DNA of 64,000 nt from Nocardia transvalensis NBRC 15921 (GCF_000308875.1 NZ_BAGL01000057.1:1-64000); one strand, 5' to 3'. Positions 24,508 through 33,977 are shown, counted from the stretch's first letter. Made by a program: numbers and translations. Notes: generated by a model not told the origin, from the sequence alone.

Positions 24508-26265
24508 TCAGCGCGACAACACCCAGCGATCCATATTCCAGCCCGCACCCGCCTTGGCCGGGTTGACGATCCCGTCCTCCATGCCGTCGCCGAAAGCGAT
24601 CGTGCGCGGCGTGTTGAACAGCGGGATCGACGGCATCTCACTCCACAGCAGATTCTCCGCCTCGGTCGAGAGTCCGAGCACCGTGCCCGAATTGTCATCG
24701 GCCGCAAGCTGATCGGCGATCGCATCGTAACGCCCGTTACCGAAATGCCCGAAATTCAGGCCCTCTCCGGTGCGCAGCGCCGCCGTGGCCTCGACACCCG
24801 GCAGCGAGCCCGCGGGCCCCGGCGCGGCGGCCGTACTGCCCAGGACCGCGTCCACCTTCCCCTCGCCGAGCTGGGTCGCGACGAAATCCGGTGCGCCCGC
24901 GTCGATGACGGTGACGCCCGCCGCCCGGCACGAGTCCGCGATCGCGGCGACCGTCTGCGCCCGGCGGTCGTCCGGTGCGCGGTAGCCGATGCGAATCGTC
25001 GGATTCTGTACCCCGGCGGAGGACAGCGCCTTCTGGGCGGCGGCCGGATCGCCGGTGCGGTACTTGTCGGCAGGACCCGTGATCGCCGGGTAGTACACCG
25101 AATCGGCCTGCACCGTCCGGGAATTCAGCGTTCCCGAACCGAGGCCCGATTTGTTGTCGAAGCCCGGATGACCGAACTTGTCGAACAGCGCCTGCCGCGG
25201 CACGCACAGCGCGAACGCGCGCCGGGCGTCGGCGGAGGCGAAGACGCCGGCGGTCGACAGCGTCAGCCCCTCGGCGCCGCGGCCGGGCACCTGCTCGACC
25301 GAGAAGCCGTCCAGCGTCAGGTCTTTCACCGAGCCGGCGCCGATATCGACCACGCCGACCGCCTTGTCGGACACCTTCTGCTTCAGGTCGGTGTTCTTCG
25401 GCCACACCACCACGCGCGGCGTGCGGGCCGGATTGCCCCACCACTTCTCGTTCTTCACCAGCACCAGACCGTCACTGTCGCTGTAGGACTCGATGCGATA
25501 GGGGCCCGACGCGGGGAGGACGTCGGTATCGATCTTGCCCGCGCTCAGCGTCCAGCCGGTATTCCAGAACTGCGCCAGCCGGTCCAGCGCGTTCGGATCG
25601 CCCGCCTGCACCGCCGCGACGACGTTCGGCACCCCGGCCGCCTTGGCGGCGATGTGCGCCGGCATCAGATCGCCCGCGTTGAACAGCGTCCGCCAGGCCA
25701 GCACGCGCCGGTTGGGACGGAACACCACGGTCGCGTCCTTGGACCCCGGCTGGCATTCGACCCGCTCGATATCGGAGTAGCCCGCGGTGGAGGCGGCGTC
25801 GAATACCGGAATCGGGCCGCCCGGAGCGGGTTTGGTGAACCGGCCGCTGCGCGCGGCCCACTCCAGCACCAGATCGTCGCACGAGGTGGCGACGCCGTCG
25901 GAGTACTTGCCGTCCGGGTTGAGCCGGTACTGGATGGTCTGGGTCTCGCCCGGGACCTCCTTGGCGGTGCCGTAATCGGTGTCCGCGATCGGCTGCCCGT
26001 CCGGCCCGGTGTAGTAGAACCCGGTCAGCACGCGTGCGAACACGCCCGCCGCACCGCTGTTCGCGCCCAGCGTGCTACCGCCGTTGTAGCTGGCGAGGAC
26101 GGCGTCGACCGCGTAGCCGATCGACGGCACCTGGTTCTTGCTGCCGCAGCCGGACAGCAGTCCCCCGGCCAGCGCGCCGACCGTCAGCACCCCCGCGGCG
26201 CGTAGCGCGATCCGCCGCGTCTGCCGCGACCGGCCGCGCTCCCCCGGCCCCTTCTGGTTACGCAC
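24508..26265 (-). CDS. ABC transporter family-5 (DppA/OppA-like) solute-binding lipoprotein
   Basis: 585 residues. Twin Arg (QTRRIALR) precedes a hydrophobic signal with lipobox LLSGC. The SBP_bac_5 core includes PYRIESYSDSDGLVLVKNEKWW, DARRAFALCVPRQALF and WNMDRWVLSR near the end. It would bind a peptide or similar solute at the outer membrane face of the plasma membrane, but no permease or ATPase genes adjoin it. The orthologue in M. tuberculosis occupies the same place between secF and apt and is also orphaned, so its role may be envelope-related rather than uptake. Confidence 0.85.
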   Translation of the reverse strand: MRNQKGPGERGRSRQTRRIALRAAGVLTVGALAGGLLSGCGSKNQVPSIGYAVDAVLASYNGGSTLGANSGAAGVFARVLTGFYYTGPDGQPIADTDYGTAKEVPGETQTIQYRLNPDGKYSDGVATSCDDLVLEWAARSGRFTKPAPGGPIPVFDAASTAGYSDIERVECQPGSKDATVVFRPNRRVLAWRTLFNAGDLMPAHIAAKAAGVPNVVAAVQAGDPNALDRLAQFWNTGWTLSAGKIDTDVLPASGPYRIESYSDSDGLVLVKNEKWWGNPARTPRVVVWPKNTDLKQKVSDKAVGVVDIGAGSVKDLTLDGFSVEQVPGRGAEGLTLSTAGVFASADARRAFALCVPRQALFDKFGHPGFDNKSGLGSGTLNSRTVQADSVYYPAITGPADKYRTGDPAAAQKALSSAGVQNPTIRIGYRAPDDRRAQTVAAIADSCRAAGVTVIDAGAPDFVATQLGEGKVDAVLGSTAAAPGPAGSLPGVEATAALRTGEGLNFGHFGNGRYDAIADQLAADDNSGTVLGLSTEAENLLWSEMPSIPLFNTPRTIAFGDGMEDGIVNPAKAGAGWNMDRWVLSR

Positions 26266-26344
26266 ACTGCCTCCTCCGGGCCGGTGGCCGCCGATTGCGC
26301 GCCGCGCCGGTCCCTTCGTGGTTACGCAAGCTGACTACTCCGGG

Positions 26345-26373
26345 ACGGCGGCACCCACGCGCGGTGCCGCCGT
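26345..26373 (-). terminator. Stem-loop terminator after secF
   Basis: Eleven-base arms acggcggcacc and ggtgccgccgt with a seven-base loop, starting 30 bases after the secF stop on the transcribed strand. It probably ends the yajC/secD/secF transcript or sits ahead of the lipoprotein gene. Confidence 0.6.
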
Positions 26374-26402
26374 GGCGGGCCGTCGGAGACGCCGCCGCAC
26401 GC

Positions 26403-27593
26403 TCAGTGCCTTCTCTTGTGCCGCTTCCCGCTCGGCCGCGCACCGGGTCTCGGTGTGGCGGAACCGGTCTGGCGCGGACGCGAAACACCGCTGGCGGCAC
26501 TCGCCCGCTGCGACGCGGCCTCACCGGCCCGCGCGCTGCCCGCGTTGGCGCGCTTGGCCAGCACCTTGCGGGTGTGCGCGGCCACCGGGCCGAACCGCTC
26601 CTTGATCGACACCAGCAGCGGCACGGCGAAGAAGATCGACGAGTACGCGCCGACGACCATGCCGACCAGCTGCACCAGCGCCAGATCCTTCAGCGTGCCC
26701 ACGCCCAGCAGCCACACCGCGATGACCAGCATGCCGATGATCGGCAGGATGCCGATCACGGTGGTGTTGATCGAGCGCATCAACGTCTGGTTGGCGGCGA
26801 GGTTCGCCTGTTCGCCGTAGGTGCGCCGGGTCAGGTGCAGCACCCCGCGCGTATTCTCCTCGACCTTGTCGAACACCACGACGTTGTCGTAGAGCACGTA
26901 GCCGAGGATGGTCAGCAGGCCGATCACGGCCGCGGGCGTGACCTCGAAGCCGACGATGGAGTAGATGCCAGCCGTCACGATCAGGTTGAAGAACAGCGAG
27001 GCGATCGCCGCGAACGACATATCGCGTTCGAACCGGATGGCGATGTAGATCATCGTCAGCAGCACGAACACCACCAGCGCGATCAGCGCCTTCTTGGTGA
27101 TCTCCCCGCCCCAGGTCTCGCTGATCTCCGCGATACTGATCGCGTTGCGGCTGACGGTGCCGGTGGAATCCTTCGGATGGAACGCGTCGAACAACGCGCC
27201 CTGCACCTTGTCCTGCTGTTCCGGTTCCAGCGTGTCCGAACGGATCTCGAACGACGCCGCCGCACCGGAGCCGACCTTCTGCACGGTCACCGGGTCGTGG
27301 CCGAGGGCCTGGTTGTAGGCGCTCTCGACCTGCGAGGTGCTGACGTCCGCGGCGGCCGGCATCTGGATGCGGGTGCCGCCGGCGAAGTCGATACCGAGGG
27401 TGAACCCGCGGATCCCGATGCTGAGCAGCGCGATCACCACCAGCCCGAGGCTCAGGGCGTAGTACAGCCGGCGGCGGCCGACGATCTGGAATCCGCCGGT
27501 ACCGGTGTAGAGCCGTTCGAAGAAACCGTGCTTGGGCGCGGGTTCGACGGGCTCGTCGACGGGCCCCGCGTCGAGGACGGAGTGGTTGCTCAT
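26403..27593 (-). CDS. secF: Protein translocase subunit SecF
   Basis: 396 residues from ATG 27593, placed eight bases after GGAGG. Six membrane segments are visible; the first is followed by the conserved GFTLGIDFAGGTRIQM, and the later GYVLYDNVVVFDKVEEN and RSINTTVIGILPIIGML motifs are the RND-type SecF signatures. The C-terminus is basic (RPSGKRHKRRH). With SecD it uses the proton gradient to help SecYEG-SecA release exported proteins. It overlaps secD by six bases, so they are coupled. Confidence 0.96.
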   Translation of the reverse strand: MSNHSVLDAGPVDEPVEPAPKHGFFERLYTGTGGFQIVGRRRLYYALSLGLVVIALLSIGIRGFTLGIDFAGGTRIQMPAAADVSTSQVESAYNQALGHDPVTVQKVGSGAAASFEIRSDTLEPEQQDKVQGALFDAFHPKDSTGTVSRNAISIAEISETWGGEITKKALIALVVFVLLTMIYIAIRFERDMSFAAIASLFFNLIVTAGIYSIVGFEVTPAAVIGLLTILGYVLYDNVVVFDKVEENTRGVLHLTRRTYGEQANLAANQTLMRSINTTVIGILPIIGMLVIAVWLLGVGTLKDLALVQLVGMVVGAYSSIFFAVPLLVSIKERFGPVAAHTRKVLAKRANAGSARAGEAASQRASAASGVSRPRQTGSATPRPGARPSGKRHKRRH

Positions 27594-27595
27594 CC

Positions 27596-29401
27596 TCACG
27601 CCTCCTTAACCAGCGCGCCGGCGGCGGCCTTGCGTTCTCGGGCTAGCTGCTGCACGGCGCCGAGGCCGTTCACCGACGGTTTGGCCCAGAACGGCGAGCG
27701 CGAGGCCATCATCATCAGCGGCGCGGTGACCAGGTACAGCACGATGACGTCGAGGACGGTGGTCAGGCCGAGCGTGAACGCGAAGCCCTTCACCTGGCCG
27801 GCGGCCAGGATGTACAGCACCGCCGAGGCGATCAGGCTGACCGTCTTACCCGACAGGTTGGTGCGCTGGGCGCGGGCCCAGCCGCGCGGGACGGCCGAGC
27901 GGAAGCTGCGGCCCTCGCGCATCTCGTCCTTTATTCGTTCGAAGAACACCACGAACGAGTCCGCGGTCATACCGATACCGATGATCAAACCGGCGATACC
28001 GGCGAGGTCCAGCGTGAAATTGATCCACCGGCCCAGCAGCACGATGATGCCGTACACCGCGAAACCCGAAGCGACCAGCGAGAATCCGGCCAGGAAGCCG
28101 AGCATCCGGTAGTAGGCCAGGCAGTACAGCAGCACCGCGATCAGGCCGATCGCACCGGCGATCAGGCCCGCCTTCAGCGACGACAGGCCCAGCGTGGCCG
28201 AGACCGTCTGCGCCTCGGAGGTCGCGAACGACAGCGGCAGCGAACCGTACTTCAGCTGGTTGGCCAGTTCCTTGGCCGTCTGGGCGTTGAAGTTGCCGGT
28301 GATCTGGGTGTTGCCGCCCTGCTGCGGGCCCTGCTGCACGACCGGCGCGCTGATCACCTTCGAGTCGAGGGTGAACGCCACCTGCTTCTGCACGTACTCG
28401 CCGGTGAGCTGCGCCCAGGCATCGCCGTTCTTGAACGTCATATCGATCGCCCAGCGCGACTGCTGCTGTTGCAGCGAGGCGCTGGCGTCCTTGATGTCCT
28501 GACCGTCGATGCGGCTCTTGTCGAGCAGGTACACCGCGCCGTCGGAACCGCAGGCGACCAGCGGCAGATTCGGATCGTCGTTACCGGCCAGCGGGTCGGG
28601 CTTACTGCAGTCCAGGGTCTGCATGGCGAGCTGGAGGATCTGCGGATCGGTGCTCTGCCGCAGCGCCTTGGCGGACGCGATCTCCTTCTGCGTCCGCTGC
28701 TGCGGCGTCAGATTCGGATCCGGTTGCGCCGGGGCGGGCGTGGTGGGCGGGGCCGGGTTGTCCGAGGGGTTCGGGGCCTGCGCCGGGAACACGCGGTTCT
28801 GCGGCGTCGCGCCCTGCGGGGCCGGCTCGCTCTGCCCACCGGACTGATCCGGCGTCTCCGCCGGCGGCGTACCCGCGTCGGGCTGCGCGCCCGGAGGCAG
28901 CTGTGCACCCGGGGGAAGCTGCTGCGTACCACCGAGACCGCCGAGACCACCCAGGCCGCCCGCACCATCGAGACCGCCCGCACCACCGCCGGCGCCACCC
29001 AGGCCACCGGCCGCACCGCCGGACTGACTGTTCTGCAGCACCGGGCGGATGTAGAGCTTGGCGGTGGTGGCCAGGGACTTGGCCTGCTGGCCGTCCTCGC
29101 CGGGAACCGTGATCACCAGGTTGCTGCCGTCGATGACCACCTCGGACCCGGCCACGCCGAGCCCGTTCACCCGGGATTCGATGATCTCCTGGGCCTGCTT
29201 GAGGCTGTCCTGGCTCGGCTTGCTGCCGTCGGGCGTACGCGCGGTCAGCGTCACGCGGGTACCGCCCTGCAGGTCGATGCCGAGCTTCGGCTCCGCGGAC
29301 TTGTCACCGGTGAAGAACACCAGCGCGTAGATCACGGCCAAGAGCAAGGCGTAGACGCCGAGCAATCGCAGCGGATGCCCCGTTCCCTTGGAAGGTGGCA
29401 C
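27596..29401 (-). CDS. secD: Protein translocase subunit SecD
   Basis: 601 residues starting at GTG 29401, nine bases after AGGAG. The N-terminal helix is followed by LGIDLQGGTRVTLTA; the second half has SLKAGLIAGAIGLIAVLLYC and GIGMTADSFVVFFERIKDEMREG, the RND motifs, and six membrane segments in all. Between about residues 125 and 235 a Gly/Pro/Gln-rich low-complexity region (GGLGGAGG, then PPGAQLPPGAQP) enlarges the extracytoplasmic P1 domain. SecD pairs with SecF in late protein export. Confidence 0.96.
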   Translation of the reverse strand: MPPSKGTGHPLRLLGVYALLLAVIYALVFFTGDKSAEPKLGIDLQGGTRVTLTARTPDGSKPSQDSLKQAQEIIESRVNGLGVAGSEVVIDGSNLVITVPGEDGQQAKSLATTAKLYIRPVLQNSQSGGAAGGLGGAGGGAGGLDGAGGLGGLGGLGGTQQLPPGAQLPPGAQPDAGTPPAETPDQSGGQSEPAPQGATPQNRVFPAQAPNPSDNPAPPTTPAPAQPDPNLTPQQRTQKEIASAKALRQSTDPQILQLAMQTLDCSKPDPLAGNDDPNLPLVACGSDGAVYLLDKSRIDGQDIKDASASLQQQQSRWAIDMTFKNGDAWAQLTGEYVQKQVAFTLDSKVISAPVVQQGPQQGGNTQITGNFNAQTAKELANQLKYGSLPLSFATSEAQTVSATLGLSSLKAGLIAGAIGLIAVLLYCLAYYRMLGFLAGFSLVASGFAVYGIIVLLGRWINFTLDLAGIAGLIIGIGMTADSFVVFFERIKDEMREGRSFRSAVPRGWARAQRTNLSGKTVSLIASAVLYILAAGQVKGFAFTLGLTTVLDVIVLYLVTAPLMMMASRSPFWAKPSVNGLGAVQQLARERKAAAGALVKEA

Positions 29402-29503
29402 AGTACTTGTCTCCTAGGCGGTGTCGAGGGTCGAGGTGGAACGTGCGGACATGCGCCAACGCCACCGCACCGCGGTCGTGCGGCGGTGCGATGGCGCGTG
29501 CGG

Positions 29504-29914
29504 TCAGTCCTTGCCGAGCCGGGTGGCCGTATCCTCGACCGATTCCTCCACCGTGGGCTTGGCCTCGGCCGAACTCGACGCGGCCGGGGTCTCCGGCGTC
29601 GCGGCGCTCTCCGCCGGGGCGGGGGCGTCGTCCGAGTCGGTGGTGTCGGTGGAGTCCGTGTCGTCGGTGCGGACGTCGCGGATCGCGGCGCGCAGCCAGG
29701 TGGTGACGACGTCCTCGGCGATCTCCAGATCGACCGAGGTGTCGTCCACGTCGACCACGGTGCCGTACAGGCCCGACGTGGTGGTGACGCGGTCGCCGAT
29801 CTTCAGGGCTTCCTGCATCTCGGTGACCTTCTGCGCCTCCCGCTTCTGGCGGCGGACACCGAGGAACATCGGCACGAGCAGAGCTACCAGTAGCAGCGGA
29901 AACAGCAGTTCCAT
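29504..29914 (-). CDS. yajC: Preprotein translocase subunit YajC
   Basis: 136 residues. An N-terminal membrane helix (LLFPLLLVALLVPMFLGV), then RRQKREAQKVTEMQEALKIGDRVTTTSGLYG, the YajC hallmark, split here by the length of the motif (KIGDRVTTTSGLYGTV). The C-terminal half is an acidic Thr/Ser/Ala-rich tail. It joins the SecDF complex. Its promoter region is the gap before 30008. Confidence 0.93.
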   Translation of the reverse strand: MELLFPLLLVALLVPMFLGVRRQKREAQKVTEMQEALKIGDRVTTTSGLYGTVVDVDDTSVDLEIAEDVVTTWLRAAIRDVRTDDTDSTDTTDSDDAPAPAESAATPETPAASSSAEAKPTVEESVEDTATRLGKD

Positions 29915-30008
29915 CGTCGTAGTCGGTCCCTAGTCTTGTGGGTTGGGATGGATGTTTACCCACACAGTCTGCCAGTCCTCCGCAAGTGCGCCACACCCGC
30001 ACGCCGGA

Positions 30009-31502
30009 TCAGGCCGCCTGCCCTCCGTACGTGTAATCCTCCAGCGGGAAACTCACCGCCTCGCGGTGGGTGGTGAGGGTGCTGTTGGGGCGGAGGAGGG
30101 CCGCCTCCCCGTGCTGGTTGAAGTAGTAGCTGCGGGCGGTGGCGCAGTTGCCGCCGTAGAACACCGACGAGCCCAGCTTGTCGGTGACGTAGTCGAGGAA
30201 GCGCGCGTTGGCCCGCTCGGTCACCTCGAACACCTGCTCACCGCGGCGGAACATCTCGCCGAACAGCCGGCCCATATGCTTCATCTGCGCCTCGATGGTG
30301 GTGAAGTACGACAGGCCGCTGTAGGAGTACGGGCTGTTGAGGCTCAGGAAGTTCGGGAACTTGGGCACCGTGATGCCCTCGTACGCCTGGAACCGGTTGT
30401 CGCGCCAGAACTTTCCGAGATTCAGCCCGTCACGGCCGATGATCTCGATGGCCGGGAAGTTCACGTCCCACAGGTTGAAGCCGGTGGCCAGGATCAGGGT
30501 GTCGATCTCGGTCTTGTGACCGTCGGCGGTGACGATGCCGTCCGGCTCGACATGATCGATGGAGTTGGTCTCCAGCCGCACGTGCGGTTCGTTGAAGGTC
30601 TTGAAGTAGGTATTGGAGAAGGTGGGCCGCTTGCAGCCGAAGTCGTAGTCCGGCGTCAGCTTGCGCCGCGTCTCCGGATCGCGCACCTGGGACCGCAGAT
30701 GCGCCTTGGCCAGCAGCGCCGCGCCCCTGTTCCCCAGTTTGGCCTGCTTGTAGTGCAGCACCCCGGACACCATCAGCAGCTCCAGCGCGCTGGTGTTGAC
30801 CAGGCGCGCGGCCTTCTGGGTGAGCGGCACCCGCGCGAACAGCTCCTGCACCGGCTTCGGGATCGCGGTATCGACCTTGGGCACCACCCAGATCGGCGTG
30901 CGCTGGAACACCGTCAGCGCCGACACCTTCTCGGCCGCCTTCGGCACCAGCTGCACGGCGGTGGCGCCGGTGCCGATGATCGCGGCCTTGCGTCCGGTCA
31001 GGTCGAACTCGTCGTCCCACGCGGTGGTGTGGATGATCTTGCCCGCGAACGACTCGATGCCCGGGAACGGCGGGGTGTAGGGCTGCGACAGGAAACCGGT
31101 CGCGGCCAGCAGGTAGCGGGCGGTCAGGGTCTCGCCGCCCTCCACCGATACCACCCAGTGCCGGTTCTCCTCGTCCCAGCGCGCCCCGCCGACGACCTGG
31201 CCGAACCGCATCCGGCGGCGCAGGTCGTACTTGTCGGCGATGTGCTCGGCGTACTTCTTCAGCTCCGTACCGGGCGCGAACAGCCGCGACCAGTACGGAT
31301 TGGGCTCGAAGGAATACGAGTAGGTGACCGAGGCGATATCGACGGCCAGCCCCGGGTACCGGTTCACATGCCAGGTGCCGCCCAGATCGTCCTCGCGCTC
31401 CAGGATCACGAAATTGCCCAGGCCGAGCCGATCGAGCTCGATGCCCGCGCCCATCCCGCCGAATCCGGCCCCGACGACCACGGCGTCGTATCGAGGTGCC
31501 AC
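30009..31502 (-). CDS. Flavin-containing (Baeyer-Villiger-type) monooxygenase
   Basis: 497 residues from GTG 31502. Two Rossmann motifs are seen: GAGFGGMGAG for FAD at the N-terminus and GTGATAVQLVP for NADP(H) in the middle. Between them, FAGKIIHTTAWDDEF fits the Baeyer-Villiger fingerprint F-x-G-x-x-x-H-x-x-x-W-(P/D). Such enzymes insert oxygen into ketones or oxidise heteroatoms. It is divergent from a TetR gene, 79 bases away, whose likely operator lies between them. The substrate is unknown. Confidence 0.85.
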   Translation of the reverse strand: MAPRYDAVVVGAGFGGMGAGIELDRLGLGNFVILEREDDLGGTWHVNRYPGLAVDIASVTYSYSFEPNPYWSRLFAPGTELKKYAEHIADKYDLRRRMRFGQVVGGARWDEENRHWVVSVEGGETLTARYLLAATGFLSQPYTPPFPGIESFAGKIIHTTAWDDEFDLTGRKAAIIGTGATAVQLVPKAAEKVSALTVFQRTPIWVVPKVDTAIPKPVQELFARVPLTQKAARLVNTSALELLMVSGVLHYKQAKLGNRGAALLAKAHLRSQVRDPETRRKLTPDYDFGCKRPTFSNTYFKTFNEPHVRLETNSIDHVEPDGIVTADGHKTEIDTLILATGFNLWDVNFPAIEIIGRDGLNLGKFWRDNRFQAYEGITVPKFPNFLSLNSPYSYSGLSYFTTIEAQMKHMGRLFGEMFRRGEQVFEVTERANARFLDYVTDKLGSSVFYGGNCATARSYYFNQHGEAALLRPNSTLTTHREAVSFPLEDYTYGGQAA

Positions 31503-31537
31503 GACGAACCTCCCTGTTACCAGAAGTATCTATTACA

Positions 31538-31564
31538 GAATGACACATCATTCCGTTCCGGAAC
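31538..31564. promoter_or_regulatory. Probable TetR operator in the monooxygenase/TetR divergent promoter
   Basis: gaatga-N4-tcattc (31538-31553) is a perfect inverted repeat, and gttccggaac (31555-31564), also a perfect palindrome, follows directly. Both lie upstream of the chosen TetR start and downstream of the monooxygenase start on the other strand. Confidence 0.5.
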
Positions 31565-31581
31565 ACCGTATCATCGGCTTC

Positions 31582-32205
31582 GTGCCGAAGCCATCTACAC
31601 ATCTCGAGCGTCGCAAGGCCGAGCTCCGGCAGGAGATCATCGACACCGCCTTCGCCTGCTTCGCCGAAAAGGGTTATCACGCAACGGGAATCGCGGATAT
31701 CGCGACGGAGCTGGGGATCGGGCACGGCACGTTCTACCGCTACTTCGCCAACAAGCGCGACATCATCGACCACGTCATCGACGATCTGGCCGCCCGCATC
31801 ATCGACTCGCTGGGCACCGACAACGCCCCCGACGCCGCGACCACCCTGGACGACTATCGCGCACAGGTCGAGCGCATCGGCGCGGCGCTGAACAGGATCT
31901 TCCTGGAGGATCGCCGGGTCTCGCAGCTGCTGCTGTTCCAGGCGACCGGCATCGACAGCGAGCTGACGCTGCGCCTGTACGGCCTGCTGGACACCGCCGA
32001 CTCCCTCACCGCCGGCTACCTGGAGCACGGCGTCGAGCTGGGTTACCTGCGCGCCGATCTGGACACCGCCAATACGGCCAAGGCCGTCACGGGCATGATG
32101 CTCGGCGCCATCATCCACGGTCTGCGCAATCCGGACGAAGCGGCAGCGGCCGATCTCACCGAGGCGATCCGCCGCCTGCTCATCGACGGCGTGCGCAAGG
32201 AATGA
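31582..32205 (+). CDS. TetR/AcrR-family regulator, probable repressor of the divergent monooxygenase
   Basis: 207 residues from GTG 31582 (an ATG at 31540 would place the operator within the coding region, so it is less likely). The helix-turn-helix is standard: RRKAELRQEIIDTAFACFAE, then GIADIATELGIGHGTFYRYF and NKRDIIDHVI. The C-terminal domain begins with a long helix (DDYRAQVERIGAALNRIFLE). Divergent placement next to an oxygenase is the usual arrangement for substrate-induced derepression. Confidence 0.84.
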   Translation: MPKPSTHLERRKAELRQEIIDTAFACFAEKGYHATGIADIATELGIGHGTFYRYFANKRDIIDHVIDDLAARIIDSLGTDNAPDAATTLDDYRAQVERIGAALNRIFLEDRRVSQLLLFQATGIDSELTLRLYGLLDTADSLTAGYLEHGVELGYLRADLDTANTAKAVTGMMLGAIIHGLRNPDEAAAADLTEAIRRLLIDGVRKE

Positions 32206-32280
32206 TGCCCGCGGAACGTCCGCCGGAGAGGACGGCACCGAGTAGCATCCACCGCCGTGACCTGCTGCGAGAATGAATCG

Positions 32281-32841
32281 GTGACCGACGAGCACGGGCA
32301 GCGGGTCCTGTTCGGCAAGGCCCCGTTCGGAAACCGGGGCTACGACACCGCCGAGGTCGACGCCTTCTGCGATCGCGTCGCCGCGGCGTTCCGCGGGCGG
32401 GCGACGCTCACCGCCGCCGATATCCGCGAACACGAATTCTCCACCGCCGCACGGGGCCGCCGCGGCTACGACCGCGACGAGGTGGACGACTACCTGGACC
32501 GGATCTGCGTGGAACTCGAGTCCGTGCGGCGCGGGGCCGAGCCGTCGGCCGCCGGTGACACGCTGCCCCTCACGCCGGAAGACATTCAGCGCCTGCGGTT
32601 CTCGGCTCCGCCGACCGGGTCCACCGGATACGACGCCGACGAGGTGCACGTCTTCCTCGACCGTATCGCCGCCACCCTCGCGCACGCCGGATCGAACGGG
32701 CTCACCAGCGCGGATGTCCGCGCCGTCGATTTCGCCCCGGCACTCGCGGGCGCGCCGGCCTGCCATCGCGACGAGGTCGACGCCTTCCTCGACGTCGTGG
32801 TGCGCATGCTCACCGCTGAGGAGGCGAGCGGGCGCTCCTGA
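32281..32841 (+). CDS. Protein made of four DivIVA-type repeats
   Basis: 186 residues from GTG 32281; GTG 32257 would add eight residues. Repeat cores read NRGYDTAEVDAFCDRV, RRGYDRDEVDDYLDRI, STGYDADEVHVFLDRI and a decayed ACHRDEVDAFLDVV, spaced about 44-54 residues, with three ADIREHEF / EDIQRLRF / ADVRAVDF linkers between them. This is the DivI1A motif, which in DivIVA/Wag31 binds curved membrane and recruits partners at cell poles. Here it is iterated without the long coiled coil. A polar or septal adaptor role is plausible. It precedes the exported-protein gene by about 85 bases. Confidence 0.7.
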   Translation: MTDEHGQRVLFGKAPFGNRGYDTAEVDAFCDRVAAAFRGRATLTAADIREHEFSTAARGRRGYDRDEVDDYLDRICVELESVRRGAEPSAAGDTLPLTPEDIQRLRFSAPPTGSTGYDADEVHVFLDRIAATLAHAGSNGLTSADVRAVDFAPALAGAPACHRDEVDAFLDVVVRMLTAEEASGRS

Positions 32842-32927
32842 TTCGCGCGGTGGCTTACGATGTCCACTCGTGCGTGCCACGCGCCGCTCCTGGCGGCCGT
32901 GCGGAGGGGATACGAGGGACAGAGATC

Positions 32928-33965
32928 GTGACAGACGACCGGCAGTGGTGGAATCAACCGGAATACGGCCCGGGGCAGTATTCCCCGGAGCAGCAGCAAC
33001 CCACCGTGCACCGGCAGGACTTTCCGCCGCAGGGTATGCCGCCGCACGGGGTCCCGCCGCAGGGCATGCCGCCGCAGGGAGTCCCGCAGCAGCCGTACGA
33101 GTATCCGCCGCTGGATTCGCAGCAGCCGCAGGGTCAGTACCCGCCGCCGCCCTACGGTGCGCCGCCCTACGGCGCGCCGTCTCAGCCCTATGGTGCGCCG
33201 CCACCGCGTAACACCAACACCGGGATGATCGTGGCGCTCGTGGTGGCCGTGGTCGTCGTCGTGGCCGCGGTGGCCGGGGCCGCGGTCTTCCTGCGCGGTT
33301 CCTCGAGCGACGACACCTCGGCGGCCGCCACCTCCACCCGGACGTCCACCGCGGCCGCCCAGGCGACCAGCGCACCGCCCACCACCGAGACGACCGCGCC
33401 GTCCCCGTCGACGAAGGCCGGATCCACGACGACCGCGGTCATCCCCGGGTTCCAGGGCGTCGCGGTGCCGTCGCGCGGGGTCGCCTACGACGTGCCCGCG
33501 GGGTGGAAGGTCGACTCGGAGAGCATGATTCGCGGTTTCGAGGACGGGGGTAACCGCATCTCCGGCACCGGGACCACGGTCGACGGCCAGAACTACTGCC
33601 CGTCCTCCAACCGGACGACCACCTTCGTCAGCCGCTCGGACAAGCCCGATCCCGCCACGGCCGCCACCGATGTCGGCAGCATGTCCGCCCAGTACGGCTT
33701 CAACAAGCCGCCGGACGCCACGGCCACCCCACCGGCCCCCATCACCACGACCGGCGGCATCGCGGGCCAGATGGTCGAGACCTCCGGCAGCTGGCACCCC
33801 GACGACCCGGCCTGCACCACCACCCGCTTCTCCGTCTACACCTTCGCCTTCCCCGGCCCCCAGAACCCCATGCTCGTCCTGACCATCGCCTCCGACCGAG
33901 GCGTCCCCGGCGAGGTAACCCCCGACCTAGCCGCCCAAATCTTCACCAGCATCCGCAAACTCTGA
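32928..33965 (+). CDS. One-TM protein with proline-rich cytoplasmic tail and exported domain
   Basis: 345 residues from GTG 32928, eight bases after gaggga. The first 95 residues are Pro/Gln/Tyr/Gly-rich with repeats such as GMPPHGVPPQGMPPQG and YGAPPYGAP. A membrane helix follows (MIVALVVAVVVVVAAVAGAA), then a Thr/Ser/Ala linker and a globular domain with two Cys (QNYCPSS and DPACTT) and the pattern VPSRGVAYDVPAGWKV. This layout is common in mycobacterial and nocardial envelope proteins. No catalytic motif was seen. Confidence 0.6.
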   Translation: MTDDRQWWNQPEYGPGQYSPEQQQPTVHRQDFPPQGMPPHGVPPQGMPPQGVPQQPYEYPPLDSQQPQGQYPPPPYGAPPYGAPSQPYGAPPPRNTNTGMIVALVVAVVVVVAAVAGAAVFLRGSSSDDTSAAATSTRTSTAAAQATSAPPTTETTAPSPSTKAGSTTTAVIPGFQGVAVPSRGVAYDVPAGWKVDSESMIRGFEDGGNRISGTGTTVDGQNYCPSSNRTTTFVSRSDKPDPATAATDVGSMSAQYGFNKPPDATATPPAPITTTGGIAGQMVETSGSWHPDDPACTTTRFSVYTFAFPGPQNPMLVLTIASDRGVPGEVTPDLAAQIFTSIRKL

Positions 33966-33977
33966 CCCGCTGCGGCA

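Noticed and set aside
32257..32280. Upstream GTG giving a TCCENES extension to the DivIVA-repeat protein
   Set aside because: No ribosome site before it, and the extension has unusual paired Cys not expected for a cytoplasmic repeat protein; GTG 32281 fits better.
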